6,772 nt of DNA from Boseongicola sp. SB0662_bin_57 (GTDB lineage: Bacteria; Pseudomonadota; Alphaproteobacteria; Rhodobacterales; Rhodobacteraceae): assembly GCA_009839535.1 (NCBI GenBank), contig VXPN01000227.1:1-6772 (forward strand), read 5' to 3'. Of this stretch, positions 1-6,346 are shown piece after piece (position 1 is the first letter of the stretch; each line of letters opens with the position of its first letter). The translations under genes and the position numbers were made by a program. A model generated the notes under the pieces. That model saw only the letters and a program-made list of their open reading frames with translations. It did not search any database and was not told the origin of the DNA.

Positions 1-51
1 ATTCGGTCCCAAACCGGATCAAGTGATGAAATCTGCGGCTTGTCCTTTGCC

Positions 52-480
52 ATGACGGCCTCCTCCACTGGCCCGGCGATCCTGGATCAGATAGGGTATC
101 GCACCAGCAAACAGTTGATCAACGACGGGAAAATACCACTGAACGACTTGGACTTAAAGGTTTATCGCGACGCCCTCTTGGCGGAACGCACGCAGCTTGC
201 CAACGACGACGCTGCCTCAGCAGAGGACCGTGGCACGGTCGCGCTGGACCAGCAGTCGGTTGGCCGGCTCAGTCGCATGGACGCCATCCAGCGTCAGGCC
301 ATGGCAAAGGCGACGATGCGCCGACGCGCGGCGCGTGGTGCAAGAATCGATGCAGCCCTTCGGCGCATGGATGAAGGCGAATTCGGATTCTGCCAGAAAT
401 GCGGCGACGGCATCGCCCAGGAGCGCCTCGATCTCGACCCGACAGTCCCGACCTGCGTCTCCTGCGCGACCGGGGCGTGA
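52..480 (+). CDS. TraR/DksA-type C4 zinc-finger regulator
   Basis: Members of this family insert a coiled coil into the secondary channel of RNA polymerase and alter initiation, often with ppGpp. Reading from ATG 52 gives 142 residues. The diagnostic part is the C-terminal zinc finger with Cys at about 114, 117, 135 and 138 (C-x2-C-x17-C-x2-C), inside 'GEFGFCQKCGDGI' and 'PTCVSCATG'. Before it lies a charged, helical region with 'DQQSVGRLSRMDA' near the expected coiled-coil tip. Relatives I know of this subtype are about 105-115 residues, so the first 30 or so residues may not be translated; TTG 148 or CTG 139 would give a more usual length. No good ribosome binding site precedes ATG 52. The frame is open to the left edge, so a start outside the window is also possible. 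Which promoters it acts on cannot be told. The family is sure; the start is not. Confidence 0.88.
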   Translation: MTASSTGPAILDQIGYRTSKQLINDGKIPLNDLDLKVYRDALLAERTQLANDDAASAEDRGTVALDQQSVGRLSRMDAIQRQAMAKATMRRRAARGARIDAALRRMDEGEFGFCQKCGDGIAQERLDLDPTVPTCVSCATGA

Positions 481-608
481 AGCGGTTCGGAACCGAGCCT
501 GTCGCGACTGTCATTCATCCGGATGCACGAACAGGCGAATCGTCTGGAGCAAGGCCGGGTTTCGGAACGCTCGCCACATCCGTTCAGGAATCTGGCGCTC
601 GAAGATGG

Positions 609-1766
609 CTACTGACCGGTCTGTTCGGCCTGGAATTTTCGCCAGCGGGCGACATTCGCGTTATGCTCGCGAAGCGTTTCGGCAAATGCATGCCCGCCCG
701 TGCCATCCGCGACAAAGAACAGGTAGCCCGACTCTGCAGGCGACAGTGCGGCTTCGATGGCCGCCTTGCCGGGATTTGCGATCGGCGTCGGCGGCAATCC
801 TTCGAACAAGTAGGTGTTCCAGGGTGTCTCGCGGCGCAGCTCGCTTTGTCTGAGCCCGCGTCCAAGAGCGCCCCGGCCTTCGGTGATCCCGTAGATGACC
901 GTTGGATCGGTCTGAAGCCTGATTCCCTTCCGAAGCCGATTTGCGAACACGCTTGCGACCAGCGGGCGCTCCTCCGCACGGCCGGTCTCCTTCTCGATGA
1001 TCGAGGCAAGAATCAGGGCTTCCTCGGGCGTCTCGACCGGCGCATCCTCGGACCTGCCACGCCAGGCGGCATCAAGGCGCTCCTTCTGCCTCGCACGCAT
1101 CATGTCGAGGATTGCCTGGCGGTCGGCTCCCGGAACCATTTCGTACCCGTCCGGCGCCAGAGACCCCTCATCGGGCACATCGCCGACTTCGCCTTCCAGC
1201 AAGCCGCTGACCTTCAAGGCTTCGACGACCTGCCAGCTGGTCACGCCCTCGGCCACCACGATGCGAAACCTGGTCGCCACGTCGTTCAGGGCTGTCGTGT
1301 AGGAAGCCGGAGCCTCGCCTTCTGACGCTGGATCGAATTCCGCGGTGACCGCAAATTCACCGGTCGCCGCGTTCAACTCGCGCACACGGACATCCTGCCC
1401 GCTGACCGAAATCCGGTAGACGACTTCAACGCCACAGGTTGACTGGCCGTTGCCGGTGACCTCCGCCACGATGTCCTGCATGGACGCGCCTTCCGGGATC
1501 AGGAACGACCCTGCCTTCACGTGCGGTGCACGTCCCGTGTACTCGGCGCCCAGCCTGAAGATCATCGCACTGGAAATCGCGTCCCTTGCCCGCAGTTCCT
1601 CAGCCAGGCCGGCAATCGATCCGCCGCGAGGAACCTTCAGGCAAATCGCCTTGGCCGAGGGACCTTGACCGACGAACTTGCCCTGCCCCCAAGCGATGAG
1701 CGCCGCAACCAGCACGAGGGCGACAAGCAGGAAAGTCAGGAAATTGGAGGCAATGCTCCGCAACAT
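609..1766 (-). CDS. mltG: Endolytic murein transglycosylase MltG (YceG-like)
   Basis: MltG cuts nascent glycan strands in the periplasm to leave 1,6-anhydro-muramyl ends and is thought to set glycan length as a terminator of polymerisation. The protein has 385 residues. Residues about 9-27 form one hydrophobic segment ('LTFLLVALVLVAALIAW'), fitting a signal anchor with the rest in the periplasm. An N-terminal LysM-like part ('KVPRGGSIAGLAEELRARD', about 44-62) leads to the YceG catalytic domain. The key motif 'LASIIEKETG' puts the expected catalytic Glu at 258, followed by 'VFANRLRKGIRLQTDPTVIYG', 'TPWNTYLFEGLPPTPIANPG' and 'YLFFVADGTGGHAF', all family hallmarks. The insert at about 105-170 and 'SLAPDGYE' resemble Rhodobacterales homologues from memory. 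Its ATG shares one base with the fabF stop (TGATG), so translation is probably coupled. No clear terminator is seen in the 128 bases between it and the convergent zinc-finger gene. Confidence 0.96.
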   Translation of the reverse strand: MLRSIASNFLTFLLVALVLVAALIAWGQGKFVGQGPSAKAICLKVPRGGSIAGLAEELRARDAISSAMIFRLGAEYTGRAPHVKAGSFLIPEGASMQDIVAEVTGNGQSTCGVEVVYRISVSGQDVRVRELNAATGEFAVTAEFDPASEGEAPASYTTALNDVATRFRIVVAEGVTSWQVVEALKVSGLLEGEVGDVPDEGSLAPDGYEMVPGADRQAILDMMRARQKERLDAAWRGRSEDAPVETPEEALILASIIEKETGRAEERPLVASVFANRLRKGIRLQTDPTVIYGITEGRGALGRGLRQSELRRETPWNTYLFEGLPPTPIANPGKAAIEAALSPAESGYLFFVADGTGGHAFAETLREHNANVARWRKFQAEQTGQ

Positions 1767-3028
1767 CAGCGATCAATCCGCCCCATTGCCAGCGAGGCGT
1801 TGGTGCCGCCAAATCCAAAGCTGTTCGACAACGCAACGCCGATCTCCCGCTTGCGTTTCGCATTGGGTGCCAAGTCAAGCATCGGCTCGACATCCGGACT
1901 GTCCAGGTTGATGTTCGGTGGCGCAACCTGATCGCGCAACGCCAGGATGCAGAACACTGCTTCAACGGCACCTGCGGCGCCCAGCAGGTGGCCGATCGAG
2001 GACTTTGTCGATGTCATCGTGGCCTCGCGGGCCGCATCACCCATCACCCGCTCGACGGCTGCAAGCTCGATCGTGTCCGCCATGGTCGAGGTTCCGTGCG
2101 CATTTATGTAGTCAACGTCACTGGCCTGCAGGTTCGCCGAATTCAGCGCGTTCCTCATGGCCCGCTCCCCGCCATCTCCGTCCTCGGAAGGAGCCGTAAT
2201 GTGGAATGCATCACCCGAGAGGCCGTAGCCCAAGACTTCCGCATACATCTTCGCGCCACGCGCCTTGGCGTGCTCAAGTTCTTCAAGCACCACCACGCCC
2301 GCGCCTTCACCCATGACAAACCCGTCGCGGTCAGCGTCGTAGGGACGGCTGGCCTTCTCCGGCTCGTGCCCTCTCTTCGTGGAAAGGGCCTTGCACGCAT
2401 TGAAGCCGGCAATGCCGATTTCGCAAATCGGGCTTTCTGTCCCGCCCGCCACCATCACGTCAGCGTCTCCATGCATGATCAGTCGCGCCGAGTCGCCAAT
2501 TGCGTGAGCTCCGGTCGAGCAGGCAGTCACGACGGAGTGATTCGGACCCTTGAACCCGAACCGGATCGAGACTTGCCCAGAAACCAGGTTTATCAGCGCA
2601 CCGGGGATGAAGAACGGCGACACCCTTCGTGGACCCCGTTCCTTGAGGATGACGGCAGTTTCGGCGATCGACTGCAGGCCGCCTATCCCTGAGCCGATCA
2701 TCACGCCGGTTCGTTCAAGATCCCGTGCCTCCGTAGGTTCCCATCCAGAATCCTTTACCGCCTGTTCGGCCGCGGCTATCCCGTAGACGATGAATTCATC
2801 GACCTTGCGCTGCTCCCGAGGCTCCAGCCAATCGTCCGGATTGAACGTGCCATCCTTGCCGTCGCCCCTTGGAACTTCGCAGGCATAGTTGGTCGCGAGG
2901 TGTTGCGCGTCAAATCTTGAAATGGGGCCTGCGGCAGATTGGCCGGCCAGAAGACGGGACCACGTCTCCTCGACGCCGCACGCCAACGGCGAGACAATCC
3001 CCATACCCGTAACGACTACCCGACGCAT
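1766..3028 (-). CDS. fabF: Beta-ketoacyl-ACP synthase II (FabF)
   Basis: FabF condenses malonyl-ACP with acyl-ACP in the elongation cycle of type II fatty acid synthesis in the cytoplasm. The 420-residue product is close to the E. coli length of 413. The active site is complete: Cys170 in 'VVTACSTGAHAIG', His311 in 'NAHGTSTMADT', Lys342 and His347 in 'TKSSIGHLLGAAGAVEA', and the gating loop 'SFGFGGTN' (Phe406). I start at ATG 3028 because 'MRRVVVTGMGIVSPL' is where this family begins, and 'GTGGGGATCAGGC' just upstream offers a G-rich ribosome binding site. The frame stays open for 90 codons further upstream, but that stretch has no family resemblance. Its substrate carrier acpP lies 374 bases upstream on the same strand, behind a terminator. 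mltG follows with a one-base overlap. A thiolase-fold relative is unlikely given the full Cys-His-His set. Confidence 0.97.
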   Translation of the reverse strand: MRRVVVTGMGIVSPLACGVEETWSRLLAGQSAAGPISRFDAQHLATNYACEVPRGDGKDGTFNPDDWLEPREQRKVDEFIVYGIAAAEQAVKDSGWEPTEARDLERTGVMIGSGIGGLQSIAETAVILKERGPRRVSPFFIPGALINLVSGQVSIRFGFKGPNHSVVTACSTGAHAIGDSARLIMHGDADVMVAGGTESPICEIGIAGFNACKALSTKRGHEPEKASRPYDADRDGFVMGEGAGVVVLEELEHAKARGAKMYAEVLGYGLSGDAFHITAPSEDGDGGERAMRNALNSANLQASDVDYINAHGTSTMADTIELAAVERVMGDAAREATMTSTKSSIGHLLGAAGAVEAVFCILALRDQVAPPNINLDSPDVEPMLDLAPNAKRKREIGVALSNSFGFGGTNASLAMGRIDR

Positions 3029-3340
3029 GCCTGATCCCCACTTCGCTGCTTTGGGGTTGAGACATACATGCGCCCCCAATGCTTCGCAATCGACCTTGGG
3101 ATTCGCTTGATCCCGGCATGTCCGGCACAGACAACGCATGCCTAGCAAGGGCACTCCCCCCCTGAACGGTGGAGCGCGAGCTTCGCCGGTTCCGCGGGTT
3201 CGAGCCGGACCTCCAACCACATTGCCGAAGCGTTGAGTGCACGCGTGATGCCCGTTGGCACACTGGAACTGTCGCGGCAGTCGCGCCCGGCCGGTCAAAT
3301 GCGCAGGTCTCCGCCGCTTGCGGCAGCAAGCAACGGCATC
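3029..3340. other. fabF leader region without a gene
   Basis: This stretch between the acpP terminator and fabF contains no gene I can support. The fabF frame happens to be open through most of it on the minus strand, giving a Cys-rich peptide such as 'MRCLCRTCRDQA' from an ATG at 3139, but it does not look like any FabF N-terminus. Frames on the plus strand here are also open by chance in GC-rich DNA. A run of seven C (3156-3162) and a small inverted pair around 3311-3325 are the only local oddities. A promoter for fabF is expected within it. Confidence 0.5.
3061..3089 (-). promoter_or_regulatory. Possible fabF promoter
   Basis: On the minus strand TTGCGA (3089-3084) is followed after 17 bases by TATGTC (3066-3061). 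Transcription from here would leave a leader of roughly 30 bases before the fabF ATG. The match to consensus is weak (4/6 and 3/6). It is favoured only because acpP ends in a terminator, so fabF needs a promoter somewhere in this gap. Confidence 0.28.
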
Positions 3341-3345
3341 AATTC

Positions 3346-3376
3346 AAGAAAACGGCTCCCGAATCATCAGGAGCCG
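3346..3376 (-). terminator. Intrinsic terminator after acpP
   Basis: On the minus strand CGGCTCC (3376-3370), a 10-base loop and GGAGCCG (3359-3353) form a perfect 7-bp GC-rich stem followed at once by TTTTCTT. It begins 26 bases past the acpP stop codon. This is a standard rho-independent terminator arrangement and separates acpP from fabF transcriptionally, at least in part. Confidence 0.85.
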
Positions 3377-3402
3377 AACTTCCTTGTCATCACTTCAGGT
3401 GG

Positions 3403-3636
3403 CTAAGTGGCATCCTTGATGAATTTCACGGCGTCACCAAAAGTCTGGATGGATTCGGCCGCATCGTCCGGAATCTCAATTCCGAACTCTTCCTCGAAAG
3501 CCATCACGAGCTCCACGGTGTCAAGGCTGTCGGCACCGAGATCGTCGATAAACGAGGCACTGTCCGAAACCTTGCCCTCATCAACTCCCAAATGCTCGAC
3601 CACGATCTTGCGCGTGCGATCTTCGATGTCGCTCAT
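3403..3636 (-). CDS. acpP: Acyl carrier protein (AcpP)
   Basis: AcpP is the small acidic carrier that holds growing acyl chains on a 4'-phosphopantetheine arm during fatty acid synthesis, and also feeds lipid A and phospholipid assembly. The product is 77 residues, the normal length. It has the phosphopantetheine attachment site 'DDLGADSLDTVELVM' with the modified Ser at 37, the N-terminus 'MSDIEDRTRKIV', and the acidic helix II/III ('FEEEFGIEIPDDAAE') that docks partner enzymes. ATG 3636 is preceded by GAGG about 8 bases upstream ('GTGAGGTATTTAA'), a good ribosome binding site. An intrinsic terminator follows, so it is probably made as its own short, abundant message. fabF, which uses AcpP thioesters, is the next gene. 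The neighbour upstream is a decayed toxin-antitoxin locus instead of fabG. Confidence 0.98.
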   Translation of the reverse strand: MSDIEDRTRKIVVEHLGVDEGKVSDSASFIDDLGADSLDTVELVMAFEEEFGIEIPDDAAESIQTFGDAVKFIKDAT

Positions 3637-3700
3637 TTAAATACCTCACGATTTCCTCGGGATCCTAGGCCCGGAATTTTCCAACCGTCCACGAGGGACG

Positions 3701-3731
3701 AAAAACAGCCGGGCAATCATGCTCCCGGCTG
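3701..3731 (-). terminator. Hairpin plus T5 in the acpP upstream region
   Basis: On the minus strand CAGCCGGG (3731-3724), a 10-base loop and CCCGGCTG (3713-3706) form a perfect 8-bp stem followed by TTTTTC. By sequence it is a rho-independent terminator reading towards acpP, ending about 65 bases before its ATG. It could end transcripts arriving from the toxin-antitoxin side. If the promoter at 3744-3771 is right, it would instead lie at the very 5' end of the acpP message as an attenuator or a stabilising stem. Confidence 0.7.
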
Positions 3732-3743
3732 GGATTAGCGCCC

Positions 3744-3771
3744 GCTATACCATATTCGTCCGAAACGCAAA
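3744..3771 (-). promoter_or_regulatory. Possible acpP promoter
   Basis: On the minus strand TTTGCG (3771-3766) lies 16 bases before TATAGC (3749-3744), inside an AT-richer island ('ATCATATTGTTTGCG'). TTGTTT (3774-3769) is an alternative upstream box but at 19 bases. The predicted start near 3737 is about 100 bases before acpP, and the hairpin at 3706-3731 would follow immediately. I see no better promoter between the hairpin and acpP. Confidence 0.4.
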
Positions 3772-3835
3772 CAATATGATGTGCGCCTGATGCCGATGTG
3801 AACGGCCTGTTCATGGGGCGCAAAGTCGTCCCAAG

Positions 3836-4272
3836 TCATCTTCCTAGGATGGCGGCGCCTAGGGCTTCGAACGGGTTCAGGACGTCCACATCCAACCCCG
3901 CGACGTCCGCTACGTTGCGCGTCACGAGGGTAAGCCGTGGACCTTGGCCGCCGCGTTCAGGAGCGCATCGATGATCGATACCGACCGAATCGCGTTCATC
4001 CTGCCCCATTTCTCGGCAACAGCTGCATCGACCGGCAAAACGCGATCACCGAAGCCCGAAACCACGTCGGCAAACCATGCCTGGAGCGCTTCGGCCTTTG
4101 GGAGATCGTGACGGCGCGCCAGTTCCACTTCCTTGCGGATCTCACCCAACACCCATGGGCTGAGCCACAGATCGTCCTCGGCACCACCGCTCCGCCACGC
4201 CGTGACGTCCGGATCGCAAAGGTCACCCTTGCAAACTTCCGAAATGAGGTTCGCATCGTTCAGGAGCCTCAC
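3836..4272 (-). pseudogene. VapC-like PIN-domain toxin, frameshifted
   Basis: PIN-domain VapC toxins are Mg-dependent ribonucleases held inactive by a partner antitoxin. From GTG 4272 the frame gives 'MRLLNDANLISEVCKG', 'SPWVLGEIRKEVELARR', 'DRVLPVDAAVAEKWGRMNA' and 'IIDALLNAAAKVHGL', with acidic residues at Asp6, Glu44 and Asp102 as expected for the active site. It stops at 3922 after 116 residues. Shifting frame by one base at about 3930/3931 restores the missing end, 'LVTRNVADVAGLDVDVLNPF' and so on to a TGA at 3838-3836, giving about 145 residues, the normal size. A one-base deletion (TTACCC where TTANCCC is expected) explains it. The truncated form lacks the last conserved block (TRNVAD), so it is probably inactive. 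'LLNDAN' also differs from the usual 'LLDTN'. GTG overlaps the antitoxin TGA (GTGA). Sequencing error is the alternative. Confidence 0.82.
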
Positions 4273-4517
4273 GGAGCGTCGCGCCCGAATTCGCGCGGAC
4301 GTTGGAAGTCACTCCCCTCGACCGGCGCTGCAGTCAGCAACGTCTTGGCCTCTTGGTGCGTGGCGCGGCAAATTTCTCGCACAAGATGCTGCGCGCCTCG
4401 CCCTCGTGTTCAGGATCGACCAGAGCCGCGGCAGCCTCCCGCGCTGGCGCAGCGCCTTCTTTCCGGACTTGGACCTCGACGCGCACGAAGCGCTGCCGCT
4501 GGCGGCGTCCGTGTCAT
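4269..4517 (-). pseudogene. Decayed antitoxin partner of the VapC-like toxin
   Basis: No single frame is open here, but two frames join into an antitoxin-like protein of about 80 residues. The first part, 4498-4352, reads 'RQRFVRVEVQVRKEGA', then 'VDPEHEGEARSILCEKFAAP'. The second, 4352-4272, reads 'EAKTLLTAAPVEG', then 'SDFQRPREFGRDAP' and ends in TGA 4271-4269. A one-base deletion near 4351 joins them. The C-terminal pattern R-x4-GR resembles the toxin-wrapping tail of VapB-type antitoxins, and the stop overlaps the toxin start by four bases (GTGA), the standard layout of such pairs. The start is unclear: ATG 4517 ('MTRTPP') is in a different frame from the first part, which would need another small indel; upstream in that frame is a TGA at 4516-4514. 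The antitoxin family and the missing N-terminus are inference from memory of similar pairs. Confidence 0.55.
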
Positions 4518-4554
4518 TGGGTGACGGGAGATGGATTGCTGTTGGCCAAAGTGT

Positions 4555-4580
4555 CCTCCGTCTTTCCGGAAAGACGGAGG
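4555..4580. repeat. Perfect 26-bp palindrome, possible antitoxin operator
   Basis: The 13-base arm CCTCCGTCTTTCC (4555-4567) is followed directly by its exact reverse complement (4568-4580), with no mismatch and no spacer. No T-run follows on either strand, so it is a poor terminator. It lies 38 bases upstream of ATG 4517 of the decayed antitoxin. Antitoxins of type II systems commonly repress their own operon through such palindromes, so an operator is the favoured reading. Confidence 0.6.
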
Positions 4581-5099
4581 CGTCGCAAGATCTCGGTCTC
4601 ACGCGAAATGGCATCTGCAACACGCCGTTGAAACTTGACATGGCGCGAGCAGCGCAGGCGACCGTCGGCACGGTTAAGTGCTGAGCGGAAGCGTCGCGCC
4701 ATCATCATGCATGCAAAAGAGACCGGCCTGTTCGTACCGCCTGTGACGTGCATGCGCCAAGACATCCGTCGTCGCCACGCCACCCCCGGTCCGGGAACGG
4801 GCCTTCCATCTGCCCGGAGTGATGCCGGACCAGAACCTTCCCGTATTGCCGCCAAGATGACCGCTGGCCGCCGGGTTGGAAAACTCCTGACACCCAAAGG
4901 GATGCAACGAAGCCGGCGTTCAACCCCGGGTGCAGTTCCGGCCAAGGGCCGAATCCCTTCGACAGAACGCGGAATCGCAATTCACCTGCCCACCCAGAAT
5001 TGCTTTTCGTGCAATGGACATTGAGAAGCTTGGCGAGCGAGTCCCGGCGCAGGCGGCAAGCGCATCGCGATCAGTGGTGGCGTGTCAGAAAATTGGTCA
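4581..5099. other. Gene-free stretch of about 520 bases
   Basis: I find no gene I can support between the palindrome and the aldo/keto reductase. Several frames are open on both strands, as expected in GC-rich DNA, but their products are Arg- and Pro-rich and show no family motif. The one curiosity is a minus-strand frame from about 4945 to 4514 whose last part ('RVADAISRETEILRRLRLSG', about 4635-4576) has a natural-looking helical composition and whose TGA overlaps ATG 4517. It runs through the palindrome. The region may be a remnant of genes lost with the toxin-antitoxin locus. No terminator for the aldo/keto reductase is evident. Confidence 0.4.
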
Positions 5100-6140
5100 T
5101 CATCGCAACTGATCTTCCATCAGCTTCGAACGGTATTCATTTTGAAACGCGAGCATCCATCCTGGGTACTCTGGCGCCAGATCAGTAGCCGCGGCAAGCG
5201 CACCGAGGTGGTCATCTGAAAGTGAAACGTTGACTGATCCTAGCGTGTCAGAAAGCTGATCGACCCGCTTTGCACCCACGATGACGCTGGTCACCACCTT
5301 TTGATGCAACAGCCATGCGATGGCGATCTGGGGCACAGTACAGCGAATGTCCCTGGCCAGTTCACGCATTACTTCAATGGCTGCGTAGGCGCGTTCCTTG
5401 TTGAGCGGTGGGAAGTCGAAATTGACGCGGCGCCCTTCCGCCGCTTTGCCCTCTCGGCCAAACTTGCCCGACAAAAATCCACCGGCAAGCGGGCTCCATA
5501 CCATCAGCCCAACACCCTCCGACAACAACATTGGCGCAATCTCACGTTCCAGATCGCGGCCCGCCAGCGTATAGTATGCCTGCAAAGAAACTATGTTGGG
5601 GAGGTGTCTTGCCGCCGCGATGCCGATGGCCTTCATGACTTGCCAAGCGGCCCAATTTGACAATCCATAGTATCGAATTGTGCCCTTGGAGACCAAGTAG
5701 TCCAGGGTATCCAGTGTTTCCTCGATCGGAGTGGCGGGGTCAAAGCCGTGGATCTGATACAGATCGATATGGTCCATCTGCAGTCGCTCCAGACTGGCCT
5801 CAACTTGACTCAATATGTGGTGGCGGGAAGTGCCACGTGCATTCGGACCTTCCCCCATCTGGCCGTGCACCTTCGTCGCGACCACAACTTCGTCCCTTTT
5901 CGCGCCGATGCTCTGCAGCGACTGTCCCAGGATTCTTTCGCTGTTTCCGCCAGCATAGATGTTCGCAGTGTCGAAGAAGTTCACGCCGGCATCGAGAGCC
6001 GTTCGAACCAGGTCGTCGGCCGCCTCTTGTTGAAGCTGGCCGATTTGGCCCCATACGTCGTCGGATCCGCCAAACGTCATTGTGCCAAGGCAAAGTTCCG
6101 AGACAAACAAGCCACTTTGGCCGAGACGACGATACCGCAT
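5100..6140 (-). CDS. Aldo/keto reductase
   Basis: Aldo/keto reductases are cytoplasmic (alpha/beta)8-barrel enzymes that reduce aldehydes and ketones with NADPH. The 346-residue product carries the catalytic tetrad Asp57 and Tyr62 ('FFDTANIYAGGNSERILG'), Lys90 ('VVVATKVHG') and His131 ('DLYQIHGFDP'). Other hallmarks are 'MRYRRLGQSGLFVSELCLGT' at the start, 'YYGLSNWAAWQ' (157-166), 'VWSPLAGGFLSGKFG' (214-228) and the cofactor-phosphate loop 'IVGAKRVDQLSDTLGS' (287-302). Length and motifs resemble the bacterial group of general aldo/keto reductases that includes YajO/YakC-like enzymes; the substrate cannot be deduced. ATG 6140 is preceded by AGGA eight bases upstream, a good ribosome binding site. 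It stands alone, with 206 bases to the glutathione S-transferase gene upstream and no gene for about 580 bases downstream. It appears intact. Confidence 0.95.
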   Translation of the reverse strand: MRYRRLGQSGLFVSELCLGTMTFGGSDDVWGQIGQLQQEAADDLVRTALDAGVNFFDTANIYAGGNSERILGQSLQSIGAKRDEVVVATKVHGQMGEGPNARGTSRHHILSQVEASLERLQMDHIDLYQIHGFDPATPIEETLDTLDYLVSKGTIRYYGLSNWAAWQVMKAIGIAAARHLPNIVSLQAYYTLAGRDLEREIAPMLLSEGVGLMVWSPLAGGFLSGKFGREGKAAEGRRVNFDFPPLNKERAYAAIEVMRELARDIRCTVPQIAIAWLLHQKVVTSVIVGAKRVDQLSDTLGSVNVSLSDDHLGALAAATDLAPEYPGWMLAFQNEYRSKLMEDQLR

Positions 6141-6346
6141 TTTCCTGATCCTTCGAGTTCGAGTGTTGCCCCATGGAGTCGTGGGAATTGAACATCAGGC
6201 GGGCCTGGGCTGGATTCGGGCGCCGCCAGCACCAAAGCGCCCATTGGGTCGCTGAGCGTCCACAAATTTCAAATCTGGAACAATGTCCCTGACCAGACTT
6301 CGTTCAATTCGCTTCTTCTGCAACTCACTCGTCCTGGTTTCCGCGC

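Noticed and set aside
482..494. Small palindrome CGGTTCGGAACCG after the zinc-finger gene
   Set aside because: A 6-bp arm around a single base cannot form a normal hairpin, and no T-run follows, so it is not a credible terminator.
399..1325. Long plus-strand frame of 308 codons
   Set aside because: It overlaps the end of the zinc-finger gene and most of mltG in antisense. It has no recognisable motif, while mltG has a full set, so it is a shadow frame.
1988..2692. Plus-strand frame of 234 codons within fabF
   Set aside because: It is entirely antisense to the conserved FabF catalytic core and has a composition typical of an antisense shadow in GC-rich DNA.
3029..3298. In-frame N-terminal extension of FabF by 90 residues
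   Set aside because: FabF proteins begin at the 'MRRVVVTGMG' segment. The extension has no family resemblance, is Cys/Arg-rich, and a fair ribosome binding site precedes ATG 3028.
3169..3738. Plus-strand frame of 189 codons across acpP
   Set aside because: It is antisense to acpP and includes both terminator hairpins. It has no family motif.
3922..3933. Programmed ribosomal frameshift in the toxin
   Set aside because: There is no slippery heptamer or nearby pseudoknot-like structure at TTACCCTCG, and the antitoxin is broken too. Simple mutation is more likely.
6218..6242. Inverted pair GGGCGC/GCGCCC as a terminator for the glutathione S-transferase gene
   Set aside because: The 6-bp stem has a 13-base loop and no T-run on the minus strand, so it is too weak to call.
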